From Xestospongia bergquistia (Eukaryota > Porifera > Demospongiae > Haplosclerida > Petrosiidae): DNA of 64,000 bases. How positions within the stretch are numbered: the stretch's first letter is position 1; each line of letters starts with the position of its first letter. The position numbers and the translations under genes are program-made. Shown here one piece after another: positions 20,901 through 32,035 of the stretch. Location: contig OZ014413.1 in assembly GCA_963965975.1 (NCBI GenBank), forward strand, positions 2,110,501 through 2,174,500, read 5' to 3'. Under the pieces are notes generated by a model. That model had not been told where the DNA came from, searched no databases, and saw nothing but the letters and a program-made list of their open reading frames with translations.

Positions 20901-23599
20901 GATGACATTCAGGTTTAGAAGTCAGAAACTTCACAATTTCCAATTGATTTTTCTCACAAGCAATGTGGAGGGAAGTGTAGTCATTTTCTCCCTTAGCATT
21001 AATATCACAACCTGCTTCTTTGACTAAATACCTCGCTAACTCTACATTGCCAGCAAATAAACAAGCTATATGAAGTGGTTGATTACCAAATTTATTTGTA
21101 GATTCACGATTACATTCAGGTTTAGAAGTCAGAAACTTCACAATTTCTAAATGATTTTTCTCACAAGCAATTTGGAGGGAAGTGTAGTCATTTTCTCCCT
21201 TAGTATTAATATCACAACCTGCTTCTTCAACTAAATACCTCACTAACTCTACATTGCCAGAAAATAAACAAGCTATATGAAGTGGTTGATTACCAAATTT
21301 ATTTGTAGATTCACGATTACATTCAGGTTTAGAAGTCAGAAACTTCACAATTTCCAATTGATTCGTTTCACAAGCTATGTGGAGGGATGTGCAATCATTA
21401 CTTTCCTTAGCATTAATGTCACAACCTGCTTCTTCGACTAAATACCTCACTAACTCTACATTGCCAGAAAACATACATGCTATATGAAGTGGTCTGTCGC
21501 CATATTTCTCTTCAGCTTCATGATGACATTCAGGTTTAGAAGTCAGAAACTTCACAATTTCCAATTGATTTTTCTCACAAGCAATGTGGAGGGAAGTGTA
21601 GTCATTTTCTCCCTTAGCATTAATATCACAACCTGCTTCTTTGACTAAATACCTCGCTAACTCTACATTGCCAGCAAATAAACAAGCTATATGAAGTGGT
21701 TGATTACCAAATTTATTTGTAGATTCACGATTACATTCAGGTTTAGAAGTCAGAAACTTCACAATTTCTAAATGATTTTTCTCACAAGCAATTTGGAGGG
21801 AAGTGTAGTCATTTTCTCCCTTAGTATTAATATCACAACCTGCTTCTTCAACTAAATACCTCACTAACTCTACATTGCCAGAAAATAAACAAGCTATATG
21901 AAGTGGTTGATTACCAAATTTATTTGTAGATTCACGATTACATTCAGGTTTAGAAGTCAGAAACTTCACAATTTCCAATTGATTCGTTTCACAAGCTATG
22001 TGGAGGGATGTGCAATCATTACTTTCCTTAGCATTAATGTCACAACCTGCTTCTTCGACTAAATACCTCACTAACTCTACATTGCCAGAAAACATACATG
22101 CTATATGAAGTGGTCTGTCGCCATATTTCTCTTCAGCTTCATGATGACATTCAGGTTTAGAAGTCAGGAACTTGACAATTTCCAATTGATTTTTCTTACA
22201 AGCAATGTGGAGGGAAGGAAGTAGAGTCATTTTCTCCCTTAGCATTAATATCACAACCTGCTTCTTCGACTAGATACATCACTAACTCTACATTGTCAGA
22301 AGATAAACAAGCTATATGAAGTGGTCTGTTGCTATTTTTGTTTCCAGCTTCACGATTACATTCAGGTTTAGAAGTCAGAAACTTCACAATTTCTAAATAA
22401 TTTTTGTGACAAGCAATGTGGAGGGAAGTAGAGTCATTTTCTCCCTTAGCATTAATATCACAACCTGCTTCTTCAACTAAATACCTCACTAACTCTACAT
22501 TGCCAGAAAATAAACAAGCTATATGAAGTGGTTGATTACCAAATTTATTTGTAGATTCACGATTACATTCAGGTTTAGAAGTCAGAAACTTCACAATTTC
22601 CAATTGATTTTTCTCACAAGCAATTTGGAGGGAAGCGTAGTCATTTACTCCCTTAGCATTAATGTCACAACCTGCTTCTTCGACTAAATACCTCACTAAC
22701 TCTACATTGCCAGAAAACATACATGCTATATGAAGTGGTCTGTTGCCATATTTCTCTTCAGCTTCATGATGACATTCTGGTTTAGAAGTCAGGAACTTGA
22801 CAATTTCCAATTGATTTTTCTTACAAGCAATGTGGAGGGAAGTAGAGTCATTTTCTCCCTTAGCATTAATATCACAACCTGCTTCTTCGACTAGATACAT
22901 CACTAACTCTACATTGTCAGAAGATAAACAAGCTATATGAAGTGGTCTGTTGCTATTTTTGTTTCCAGCTTCACGATTACATTCAGGTTTAGAAGTCAGA
23001 AACTTCACAATTTCTAAATGATTTTTGTGACAAGCAATGTGGAGGGAAGTAGAGTCATTTTCTCCCTTAGCATTAATATCACAACCTGCTTCTTCGACTA
23101 AATACCTCACTAACTCTACATTGCCAGAAAATAGACAAGCTATATGAAGTGGTTGATTACCAAATTTATTTGTAGATTCTCGATTACATTCAGGTTTAGA
23201 AGTCAGAAACTTCACAATTTCTAAATGATTTTTGTGACAAGCGAAATGGAGGGAAGTGTATTCATTTTGTTCCTTAGCATTAATGTCACAACCTGCTTCA
23301 ACAAATAAGAATCTAACAAACTCAAGTTTACCAGTGATACATGATAAATGAAGTAGAGTTAACCCCTCATAATTAGCTAAGGAGCCACAATCTATAATAC
23401 CAGAGATATTAATAAGGTACTCTAAAACCTCTAAGTCACATTGAACAGAACTACAGCACAAGTGAAATAAAGTGTTCCCTTGATCATCATGTATCCAAGG
23501 AGAAGCTCCTAGTTCAATAAGTTTCTTGATATTATCCAGATCACCTCTAGTACAGGCAGTACAAAGTTCATTTACTAAATATGATTCCATTGTTGACAT
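14653..23599 (-). CDS. Ankyrin-ROC-COR protein with linker exons and C-terminal Death domain
   Basis: The gene starts at 23599 (MSTMESYLVNELCTAC). One huge exon runs to 17125, followed by small exons (17028-17079, 16774-16914, 16185-16292, 15784-15924, 15489-15563, 15286-15396) and a Death-domain exon (14653-14958). Domain order: over 25 ankyrin repeats, then a ROC GTPase with P-loop GPPGAGKST near 19315, DTGGQPEF near 18640 and THRD near 18350, then a COR region (about 18120-17700). This is the ROCO plan; ankyrin-ROC-COR-Death without a kinase recalls DAPK1 minus its kinase domain. A 4-bp insertion near 22209-22218 shifts the frame inside the ankyrins. It may be a death or innate-signalling scaffold; that is inference. 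Confidence 0.8.
15286..17079 (-). other. Linker exons with a tandemly duplicated exon pair
   Basis: Six small exons carry basic clusters and acidic/Ser-rich stretches. Two 141-nt exons (16774-16914, 15784-15924) are paralogous, both starting NKRQRT and ending ISSRRG at a GTAAGG donor. Two others (16185-16292, 108 nt; 15286-15396, 111 nt) are also paralogous, starting EKRQREE or DKRKREE and ending in a Lys-rich KHKG or KKKKG. All four are phase 1-1, so the pair can be duplicated or skipped without a frameshift. The second 141-nt exon also stays open through its donor down to about 15607 (PQKPKKQFINTD), a possible longer form. The KR clusters could be nuclear localisation signals. Confidence 0.7.
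20271..22134 (-). repeat. 621-bp higher-order ankyrin repeat, three periods
   Basis: The marker CAGCTTCATGATGACATTC occurs at 20271, 20892, 21513 and 22134, exactly 621 bp apart. Each period encodes 207 residues, that is six ankyrin repeats, and the periods look almost identical at nucleotide level, unlike the repeats on either side. This points to recent duplication or gene conversion. Confidence 0.9.
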
Positions 23600-24629
23600 G
23601 GTTACTATAAAAACATAACAAGCATGGTAATGATATTCTTTATTAATCCAAGTGATAAGTGACTAGATTTTAGACAACTAAAGTGTTTGTACTATATAGT
23701 AGATATAGTATGTTGTGACTTTTCTCTTAGAGATGTACTGATTTGTTGACACATGTGACCATTTTGTGTAAAAACTCAAAATTAATTATGTCATTGTTGT
23801 AATTTGGTAATAAATTTCAATAAAAAGTGAGTGTTCTATTGTACAACATGGTATTTAATTTGGTAATTTATCTAATCAAAAAATTAAAACTATTTGAAAT
23901 AGCATTTGTGTTCTGTATATATAGTTGTTTGATGTATTTTTGAAAAAAATTGAAAAGAAATACTATCACTGAAACTATACTCCGTTTCATTACAATGCAA
24001 GCTCTTCTCTTGACTAAAAGTTGCTTCAAAATAACAGAAGATTATAAGTGAATAAGCAGTTAAAAAAATGCCATGAACGCTAGTGATTTGAGATTAAACA
24101 ATTGAGTCAAAGCCACAACCAGTCTAAATGATAACTAAATAACTGTTATAATCTTTGACACCTAAGTAATGTAAAACTGAAACTTGCAGTCAGTCACACC
24201 ATGTGAATTTAAATTCAGTGTTTACACATCATCTATTGCTATAGTGTTTGTGGAAAAAAAGTGATATTCAGATTTAATTTTTTTGGCAGAGGAAGTTGTC
24301 TTGTCATGTGACAGAAATTGACCTTTAGGTTTATAAAGGGTTAATAATTTAGCTAATAATTTAATAAAAGTGAAAACACTGTTCATGAGTTTTTGCTTTA
24401 GTTATGAGTACAAAGATGTGTCTATTTTGTGAGAAGTAAAACAAAACAAAAGGGAATTTATTAGTAGTAGTACAATTGTTTTATCAGTGATTAGATTCAA
24501 TGGTATCATGATATGTAGTCATATAGACAACTTAAAGGATCATTGGAAAGCTTGTATATCAAAATTAAAAATAAAAGCTAATAAAGAATGGCAATACCAA
24601 TTTACAAATTTTGAGTATGGGGCATTTCT
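23600..24629. other. No gene recognised; presumed promoter side of the ROCO gene
   Basis: AT-rich sequence without coding signal. It should hold the minus-strand promoter of the ankyrin-ROC-COR gene, but I see no element I would name. Confidence 0.5.
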
Positions 24630-25272
24630 GTAATCTTGCCACCTGATCCATCAAACGTGCTTACTTGTGGTCATAGAAAGGTAGAAATTTGGTTGTAGCT
24701 GCTAACAGTCTTTTCTCTTTTAATCAATACCATCATACACTGAACTTCACTTTTCTGCACTAAATCCTTCCGAGTTAAGATAAAACTGGGTAACTTTATG
24801 AAAATCCTTTTTGCCAAGCCACTTTAAGAGTGGTTTTCGTAAATCTGGCCTTCATCCTTTAAAATAGAGAAGCTATTCCTTCCAGTAAAACAAGAAAAGG
24901 AGAAAAAGAAAGAAAAAAGCATTAGCTCTTAACCAAAAAAAGAAAAAAATGGGAAAAACGATCAAGCTTGTGTCTTCAGGCAGCAGGAAAGGAAGTTCGG
25001 AATACTACAGTCAGGAAGTCAAAAAAAAACAAGCCCAAAAGACCTCTCATGCAGTTGGTGAGATCACCCGCAGTGTGGCTGCTAGAAGTGAAGCATCAGA
25101 GGAGGACAACACAGGTGTTTGTAAAGAGTGTGGTGCCATCTATGCTGATGATAGTGAGGAATTGAAAAAGAAATGGAAGGGTTGTGATAATTGTCCTCGT
25201 TGGTATCGTTATGTCTGTATTGGTCTCATATCAATTCCAACTGGATTTTGGTCATGTGATTTATGCTCATGA
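24630..25272 (+). pseudogene. Pogo/Tigger-type transposase C-terminus with PHD finger (decayed)
   Basis: Weak traces of a DDE_1 transposase precede a readable end: LPPDPSNVL near 24640 (the usual LPPHTSHVLQPLD position), then FKSGFRKSGLHPLK near 24825-24877, a Lys-rich stretch, and the open frame 24949-25272. That frame ends in a PHD-like finger: CKECGAIYADDSEE, then KGCDNCPRWYRYVCIG, then FWSCDLCS, with Tyr where the usual His would be. Frames between the pieces are broken. Pogo elements with a C-terminal PHD-like finger are known in animals; the assignment rests on these short patterns. Confidence 0.55.
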
Positions 25273-26221
25273 GAAAATGAGTTTATTTTGGCTTAAAATT
25301 TACTTCTACTAACATTGTTAATTGTTTTAATAATAATTATAATGCTGACAAATAGTATCTGTAATCCTTGGAATGGATGTTCAGAAATTTCTAAATTGCC
25401 TTATCTACTGAATTGAGACTGGACACTGCATTTTTGTTTACTAGTTAGGTCAATGCAAGATTACACTGGAGAAAGGTACTTCTTAACAATCTCAAGTAAT
25501 GTAACTTTTAAATAGATAAATGAGTCAGAATAATAATGACCACTGAAATGAAAATATTTATGAATTATCAAATTTATACCGGAAATGCCCTGCTCTAAGA
25601 TCGAAAAAAATGATCCTAAACAGGGGGGGGGGGGGGATGCAGCTTTTGTAAGCAAGTGGTTTTATAACTGGAAAGATGGTACAATTGCTTTTTAAAAGCC
25701 ATGAAACTTCAGCTTGCCACAAAAAGCAATGCAAGTCATTGTTTTATTGGCTTCTTGTTGTCCTGGTGAAATGCTTTTTTAAAGAGTTGATTGTTTTTGT
25801 TACAACACAAACACATTGATTTTAGAACTTGTACACATTCTTTAAATTGTTCTACAAACGTTATATTTTGATAATAACTTTGTCTTCTTAGTTTAAATTT
25901 TAGCTTTGATATGAGTTTGTATTAAAGTATTAATATATTTACATGAAGTTTTATTAATGATTTCTACTTTCTAGTCAATATACATGATACATTAATTGGT
26001 CTTATATATACATACATCGTGACATATGTATAGGTCTGTCCAATTAATAGGCTTTGTCATAATACTACAGTTGTTTATATCATATGTTGGACCAGACAAG
26101 TCATAATCTACACCCACACTTTGTGTTAGTTTAAAAGCGTAGCAATCTCCTGTCTCAGTTTACTATAAAGAGAGATAACAGAAAATGTTTTTTAAACGAA
26201 GTGACTATTTTTATGGGCCCA
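25273..26221. other. No gene recognised
   Basis: AT-rich sequence. A run of about 15 G lies near 25622-25636 and is a likely place for assembly or length errors. Confidence 0.6.
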
Positions 26222-28200
26222 TAAACTGTTAACCATTAGCTATTTTTACGGCATACAAAACCACGACTCTAACATACCCAGAAACAATTAATGATGACAG
26301 CCAGTGTGTCTGTGGGTCAAAAAATTTCCTCTTTAGATGAGCTAAATAGTACTCTAAAACTGTGGGAGGAACATACTTGTGTTACTTTATATACTAGAAG
26401 TTCAAGAACTGTAGCAGCTACTCGTAAACATGCTCCTAAGCACCATATTAATGATGACCTAGAATATTCAGAATTGAATTATGCATGTGTAACATGGTGG
26501 TCGACAATATGTGTCACAGTCCAAGGGAAAAAAGGAGTACCAGAGGTATGACAAGGGCCAGATGCTATAGTACACTTATACTATTGATCAACATAGTTTG
26601 TAGTTCATATTAATGTGTATGTATGTACTAGTATGTACTAGTATGTATTAATATTATTTTTTATTGTTTCCAATACGTTTTTGAAAGATTGCCCATCTGT
26701 CATTAAAGTGAGATTGTCACCTGATGGAAATAAGCTTGTTATTTGAGAAATTTGTGGGGAACATAATCATAGCTTGTCAAAGGGTAAGTACTGTACAAAT
26801 TATTCAATGATTATAGTTATTTATTAGGAAGCATTTAGGCATATGTCAAAGCAAAGACACTTGAATTTAGAAATGATGAAGAGTGCTGAATATGTCCTAA
26901 ACTTAAAAGCAAATAAGAAAATGATACAGAATCACTTTGTCAGTTGTACTGGAAAGGTAATTACAATGAAAGATATGTACAATATAGCTGAGACAGACTT
27001 TGACACAGATTGCAAAGTATATTATCATAAAATATACTACAAGGTACTAGATCTAATCATCAACTATATTCATGATAGATTTAATCAAATAGACTACCAA
27101 ATTCATCGAAACTAAGATTTTCTCTTGAAAGCTGTGAAAAAGGAGAATTATAAAGAGTGCATTTCTTTTGTTGCTTCTTATTACAAAGATGACATCTCAA
27201 TTACAACTTCATTTAGACTCTTTAGCTGCTAATTTTCCTGATGATCACATTTTTTCTGGTACAATCTTTCTTGCCTGGTGAAAGATGGTTGATCTTAGAA
27301 GTCTGTACAGTTCTTAAACTGGTTTTGGTTGTGCCCTCAACTAATGGCATGAGTGAGCGTTCATTTAGTGCTTTAAGAAGAGTGAAAAGCTATTTGTGAA
27401 GTACAATGATACAGACTCAATTGAATCACTTGAATCTATTACATGTGCACAAGAATTTTATGGACTCTTTTGATTTGGTTGGCTATGGTTGCTGTTGCTA
27501 ATGAATTTGTTAGCAAGTCAGAACATACTAGGTTGACTTACTTTGGGAAATTCACTAGTGAAGACACTGTAACTGCTACAGTTTGTAGAAAATGTAAAAG
27601 TATTTTAACCTGTAATTTTGCAATTAATTAATATTACTGAAATAATTAACCACACCCCATGAATATATAGTTAATTAGAAAATTTTCACATTGTGTGCCA
27701 TAACTCCATCCGGACCAATCATAAATTGCTTACACACCAGCCCTGCAAAATGCTATTTATCAATACATATAGCCTTTCACTGTTTGAGGCAAATTCTACA
27801 TATCTAGTGTGTACCAGATCCTTCATGTAATAGTAGTACTCTGTTTGTGCTGGCCTTAATGCATTGGGTAATATGACAGACACAGATGCATGAGATTTGG
27901 CAATGAAATCTAATCCTACCTTTTTTAAACAATGACTTTTTGTAGCTCTTTCGCAAAATGAACGTGGTATTATACACGTGATAGATTAGACGGACTGAGC
28001 GAAATCACAAACAAGTGATATTACTTTATCAATTGTAGTTTTAAATTAATAATTCTAATCAAATAATTTGTAATTAATTACTGACGTACCTTAAAATTAG
28101 CACTTGAAAAAGTTGAAATATACAAGGACCAGATAGCAGACAGTCTGAAAAAGGTCAAGACGGTTAGTCGGTCACATGACAAATGATGGGAGGTCTAACC
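26222..28200 (+). mobile_element. FAR1/ZSWIM-type domain fused to hAT transposase C-terminus, copy 2 (dead)
   Basis: 26291-26551 holds the FAR1-like start and about 26685-26780 its continuation. The open stretch 26843-27115 is informative: it begins with ZSWIM-type sequence (MSKQRHLNLEMM, NKKMIQNHFVSCTGKVITMKD) and runs without a break into hAT sequence (YYHKIYYKVLDLIINYIHDRF). The hAT part continues at 27130-27630 with SERSFSALRRVKSYL. A stop in place of the codon after RVKSYL and small deletions near 27195 and 27260 make it non-functional. The single open frame across the junction suggests a true fusion rather than two nested elements. Confidence 0.6.
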
Positions 28201-30480
28201 ACACCTTTATAATAGTTATCATGAAAACAAAACACTTCAGCTCCTCGACAGCAGATTAACAACAGAGGATATAAAAATTCTGCAAAAGAGGTAAGTGTAG
28301 ACTGTTTGTATATATGTCCTTTACTGTATCATTTAATCTATAATATCATTACTATAATGATCTTTATATTATAAGGAATACTTTGTTGATGTAATCTGGT
28401 GTTAACTTGTATAGACTTGACTTAATCATGTCAATCACAGTATCAATGAAGAGTACACTCAAATTCACAAACCTAACAATTACTATACACATGTATATAT
28501 ATACCAAAGTATGGACTAATTGTTATACAAATAGTCACTGTGATAATTTATTCATTAAATTAGTAATCAGATAATGTATTATTCTATAAATCTCCTTCTA
28601 CAGTATATTAATAATGGCTACAAGTAGTACAATAGTAGATATCAGTTCTGATATAACATCAATTGGAGGTGGTATACTAAGTCCATTGTCTCTACAATAT
28701 AGACAACATTCTCCTAACTCATCATTTAAACCATTACTAACTAATAAAGACTCTATACCAGTTACTTTATGGAACAGTACACAGATTACTAATTGGTTAC
28801 ATGAACAGGGACTACCTCAATATGAAGGAATCTTTAAAGAACAATGTATTAATACTGGGTCTGTATTGTTACAATTGACTGAAGATCATTTAAAAGAGAT
28901 GGGTATATGTTGTATTGGTCATCGATTGATTTTAGTAAATGGTATTGATATATTAAGACATAAAGCTGGTCTATTACCTAGTGCAAAGTTTGTTAATGTC
29001 AGATATCTACTTGAAGAGTAAGTAAAAATGTTGGATAGTTGGGTTAGTAAATGGTAGATGGATGGTCACTGATTAGACATCATATATTATATTATATTAT
29101 ATTATATTAGACTCATCATATATGGTATGTATTTTAAAGGAAATACCCAATATCTGAAAAGTTGTTATCTTATATAAACATTTCCTAGTACTAGATATAC
29201 CAGGGACTATACCACTAGTACAATACTATAGTGATTAATAATATAATATGTACATTGTACATGTAGTATGTTAATCTAATAATAATTAAAGTATGATTAT
29301 TTATAATCTACAGTTAATGTTCCTTTTTTCTTTCCTTTATTTAGACTAGAACAAGCTCGTGTTAAACGTTGTTTAGAATGTTATCCCAAAAGAATTATAC
29401 TCATTCGTCATGGTGAGGTGAATATGACTTAATTAAATGCTCTTACCAGCTCAAACAAGTGTACATTAATTGATATATCATTAGATAGCTACTAATAAAG
29501 TATATAATGTATTAGTATCATCATCACATGTACATATATGTCTTATTAGATCTTTGTACAGTGTTGTAGTATGTGTTAGTAAATAGAGTCCTTATAGTTT
29601 AATTTCTTTCCTTAGCAATCTGTTATTGTTGATATTGTCAGCAATTCTAGCTGGCTAGAAATAGTGGTTGCTAAGAGACTACTGGTTGCTAGGATATTAA
29701 TATTAACTTATTCAGTCATAACAGAGTTATTTCCTATTAATATTATAATAATAATTGTTTCTATTATAGTCTCAAGGTAATACTGACTCATCATTGTATT
29801 CTCATGTACCTGATGCTAAATTAGAATTAACTACACATGGAATACAACAAGCCCAGGTACTAGAAAATTGATATGTATATAATTGATTAAATAATGGAGA
29901 TTGATAGTTTGATAATACATATATATATTGGAGTAGAAGAATGGATTGATAGAGTCATAGTTAGATAGATGGATGAATGGATATAATGGAAGTACATATT
30001 GATGGACAGATAGTTAATGATAGATGAATAAAGACAGTTTGACTGTTCAGTAAATTAATTATAAATTTATATTATAGGAAGCTGGACGTAAACTTAAAGA
30101 GATAATTGGTGAAGAAACTTGTGGATTTTATGTCTCACCATTTATCCGTTCACGTCAGACATTTAAACATATCCGACAATCATTTAAAGATGACCAGGTA
30201 ACCACAGCATTGTAATATTACTTACCTATACATATACACTCGCTGTAATACTTTCTTCACATGCTATAGGTTGTTTACGAGAGGGAAGACCCACGTATTA
30301 GAGAGCAAGAATGGGGTAACTTTCAAGTACCTAAAGATATGCCTCGTGTTATGGGTGAAAGAAGACACATTGGTGCTTTCTTTTATAGGTTTCCAACAGG
30401 AGAAAGGTATTATAATTTATAACTGTTGTCTCCTAGTGTATGTGTGTTTTATGTGTAGACGCATAATTTATAGTTAAATC
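26222..30480 (+). repeat. Segmental duplication, right copy (partner 3505-12640)
   Basis: This copy is free of the four left-copy insertions and therefore shows their empty sites: about 27135 for the CACTG MITE, about 28213-28220 for the 38-bp-TIR and Ginger-like elements, about 28560 for the hAT. It contains the FAR1-hAT transposon and the intact SAM-phosphatase gene. Where homology ends on the right is uncertain because the left copy is truncated within exon 5. Confidence 0.85.
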
Positions 30481-31847
30481 ATTTCATGTTGATAACATTC
30501 TTTGTTAAGTTCTTCTTTTGACTACACTGTAAAATAACATGTTACTTTAACAGTCTAATTTATAGCTTACATTAGTGTAACACTTTGGAATTCAATACTT
30601 TTGTAAATTACACAGGGTGTATTTTGTGGCTTTGTAATAGTATAACATACCAACAAATTGTAGAATGTGTAATGACATGAATTCTGCATTCTATAATAAT
30701 ACACATAGGCCTGCAGCTAGCTACAAATTGGTTTCATTGATTTTTACAATATAATGTAATGAGAGCATTAGTTTTGTTATAATAATAACTGGTGCCTTCA
30801 AAGGCGTAATTACAAGAAAATTAATTTAATAGTAGCTTCAACATAATTTTATATCTTGAGATTACTATTAATACCATCTACAACATAAGAGCAATTTTAA
30901 AACTGTCTCATTTATGAAGAATGGCTACACTCATTGACAATATTGTGAATATGAGTGAACTAATATTTTAGTAATTATTATGGTAGTTATTAAAAGTAAC
31001 ATACATAATTAGTAGTAGACTCGAGGAATCTACATTTTTTTGAATTAATATCTTATTATATTGTAATAGTGGTGCTGATGTTTTATTATATTGTAATAGT
31101 GGTGCTGATGTTTTATTATATTGTAATAGTGGTGCTGATGTCTTATTATATTGTAATATACTAATAGTGGTGCTGATGTTTTTGATCGTGTCTCAATATT
31201 TTTGGAGTCCTTGTATCGTGACATGGAAAAAGGGAGGTGTGGTCAAAATGCAATAATTGTTTCACATGGACTATTTTGTCGACTTTTCCTCACAAGATTT
31301 TATCATTGGCCAGTAAGTCTAATAAGTAATACTTTGTAATCCTACATGTGTATAGTATTACAGGGGCAGAGGAACATATTTGAATTTGGGGGGGTGGGGC
31401 ACCAAAGGAGGGGGTCTGTGGGGCACAGCCCCACAGAAGCTGAGGAGTGTTTTTGCTTTTAATCCCTTAAATACACATCAATTTTTTATATACAATGAAT
31501 GTGGTAATACCCAATTGCCACAATTATATTATAATTACAATGAGTGTTTTTCATTGTTCTCTACATATTGCATAATTTTGTGTAAAATTTTTTTTTGGGG
31601 GGGGGGGCACAATGAGCATATTGTAATTTTTGGGGGGCACGTGCCCCTGGTGCCTCCGCCACTGTATTATAATGATCTTTAAACATATATCTTCATCTAT
31701 TTCTAATTAGTAATTTCTTCTTACTTTATTATACAGGTTGAATATTTTCATCGTTTATGGAATTTTGACAATTGTCAGTTTGCTGTTATGGAGTTTCAAT
31801 CTGATGGATATTATGAACTGACATCAGAATTAAAAGTAGATCCATGA
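28614..31847 (+). CDS. SAM domain-histidine phosphatase (phosphoglycerate mutase-like)
   Basis: Seven exons in consistent phase: 28614-29017, 29345-29417, 29770-29856, 30078-30197, 30270-30406, 31168-31312, 31737-31847; total 358 residues. Residues about 55-115 are a SAM domain (LWNSTQITNWLHEQGLPQYE ... LTEDHLKEMGI). The rest is a histidine phosphatase: catalytic RHGES at the exon 2/3 junction, SPFIRSRQT with active-site Arg, REDPRIREQEWGNF, FFYRFPTGESGADVFDRV and the second catalytic His in IIVSHGLFCRLFL. This segment pattern resembles the broad-range acid phosphatase DET1 / plant AT74 group. The SAM domain probably recruits it to partners or polymers; substrate unknown. It is the intact member of a duplicated pair. 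Confidence 0.88.
30525..30755. mobile_element. CACTG-type palindromic MITE, second family member
   Basis: It starts CACTGTAAAATAACATGTTA and ends near TGATTTTTACAATATAATG, with an internal ACATACCAACAAATT segment shared with the 4339-4570 element. It lies in intron 5 of the intact phosphatase gene. The right end is degraded, so the boundary is approximate. Confidence 0.65.
31051..31178 (+). repeat. 30-bp tandem repeat duplicating a splice acceptor
   Basis: Three 30-bp units (31051-31140) and a fourth of 38 bp (31141-31178) each end in AATAG/TGGTGCTGATG, the acceptor and first bases of phosphatase exon 6. Only the last acceptor gives the correct frame, because the final unit has 8 extra bases. 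Confidence 0.9.
31361..31664. mobile_element. Non-autonomous hAT-like element (MITE), about 304 bp
   Basis: Ends CAGGGGCAGAGGAAC and TGCCTCCGCCACTG are imperfect inverted repeats with G-rich sub-terminal tracts. TATTA flanks both sides (31356-31360, 31665-31669). It sits in intron 6 of the SAM-phosphatase gene. Superfamily is suggested by the CAGnGGCGGA-type end only. Confidence 0.6.
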
Positions 31848-32035
31848 AGTAGCTAACCTGTATACTGATGTTAATTTTATTTTATACATTTTACTAGACA
31901 TTTTTTGGACATTTCTTGAGTTAAAAATGAAATTATGGATTTTTTTTATTTTTTAAAAAAATAGGCAACAAATCATTACAATGAGACATACTAATAGGGT
32001 TCAATTTAAACTACAAAAATATGTTTTTTAGACAT

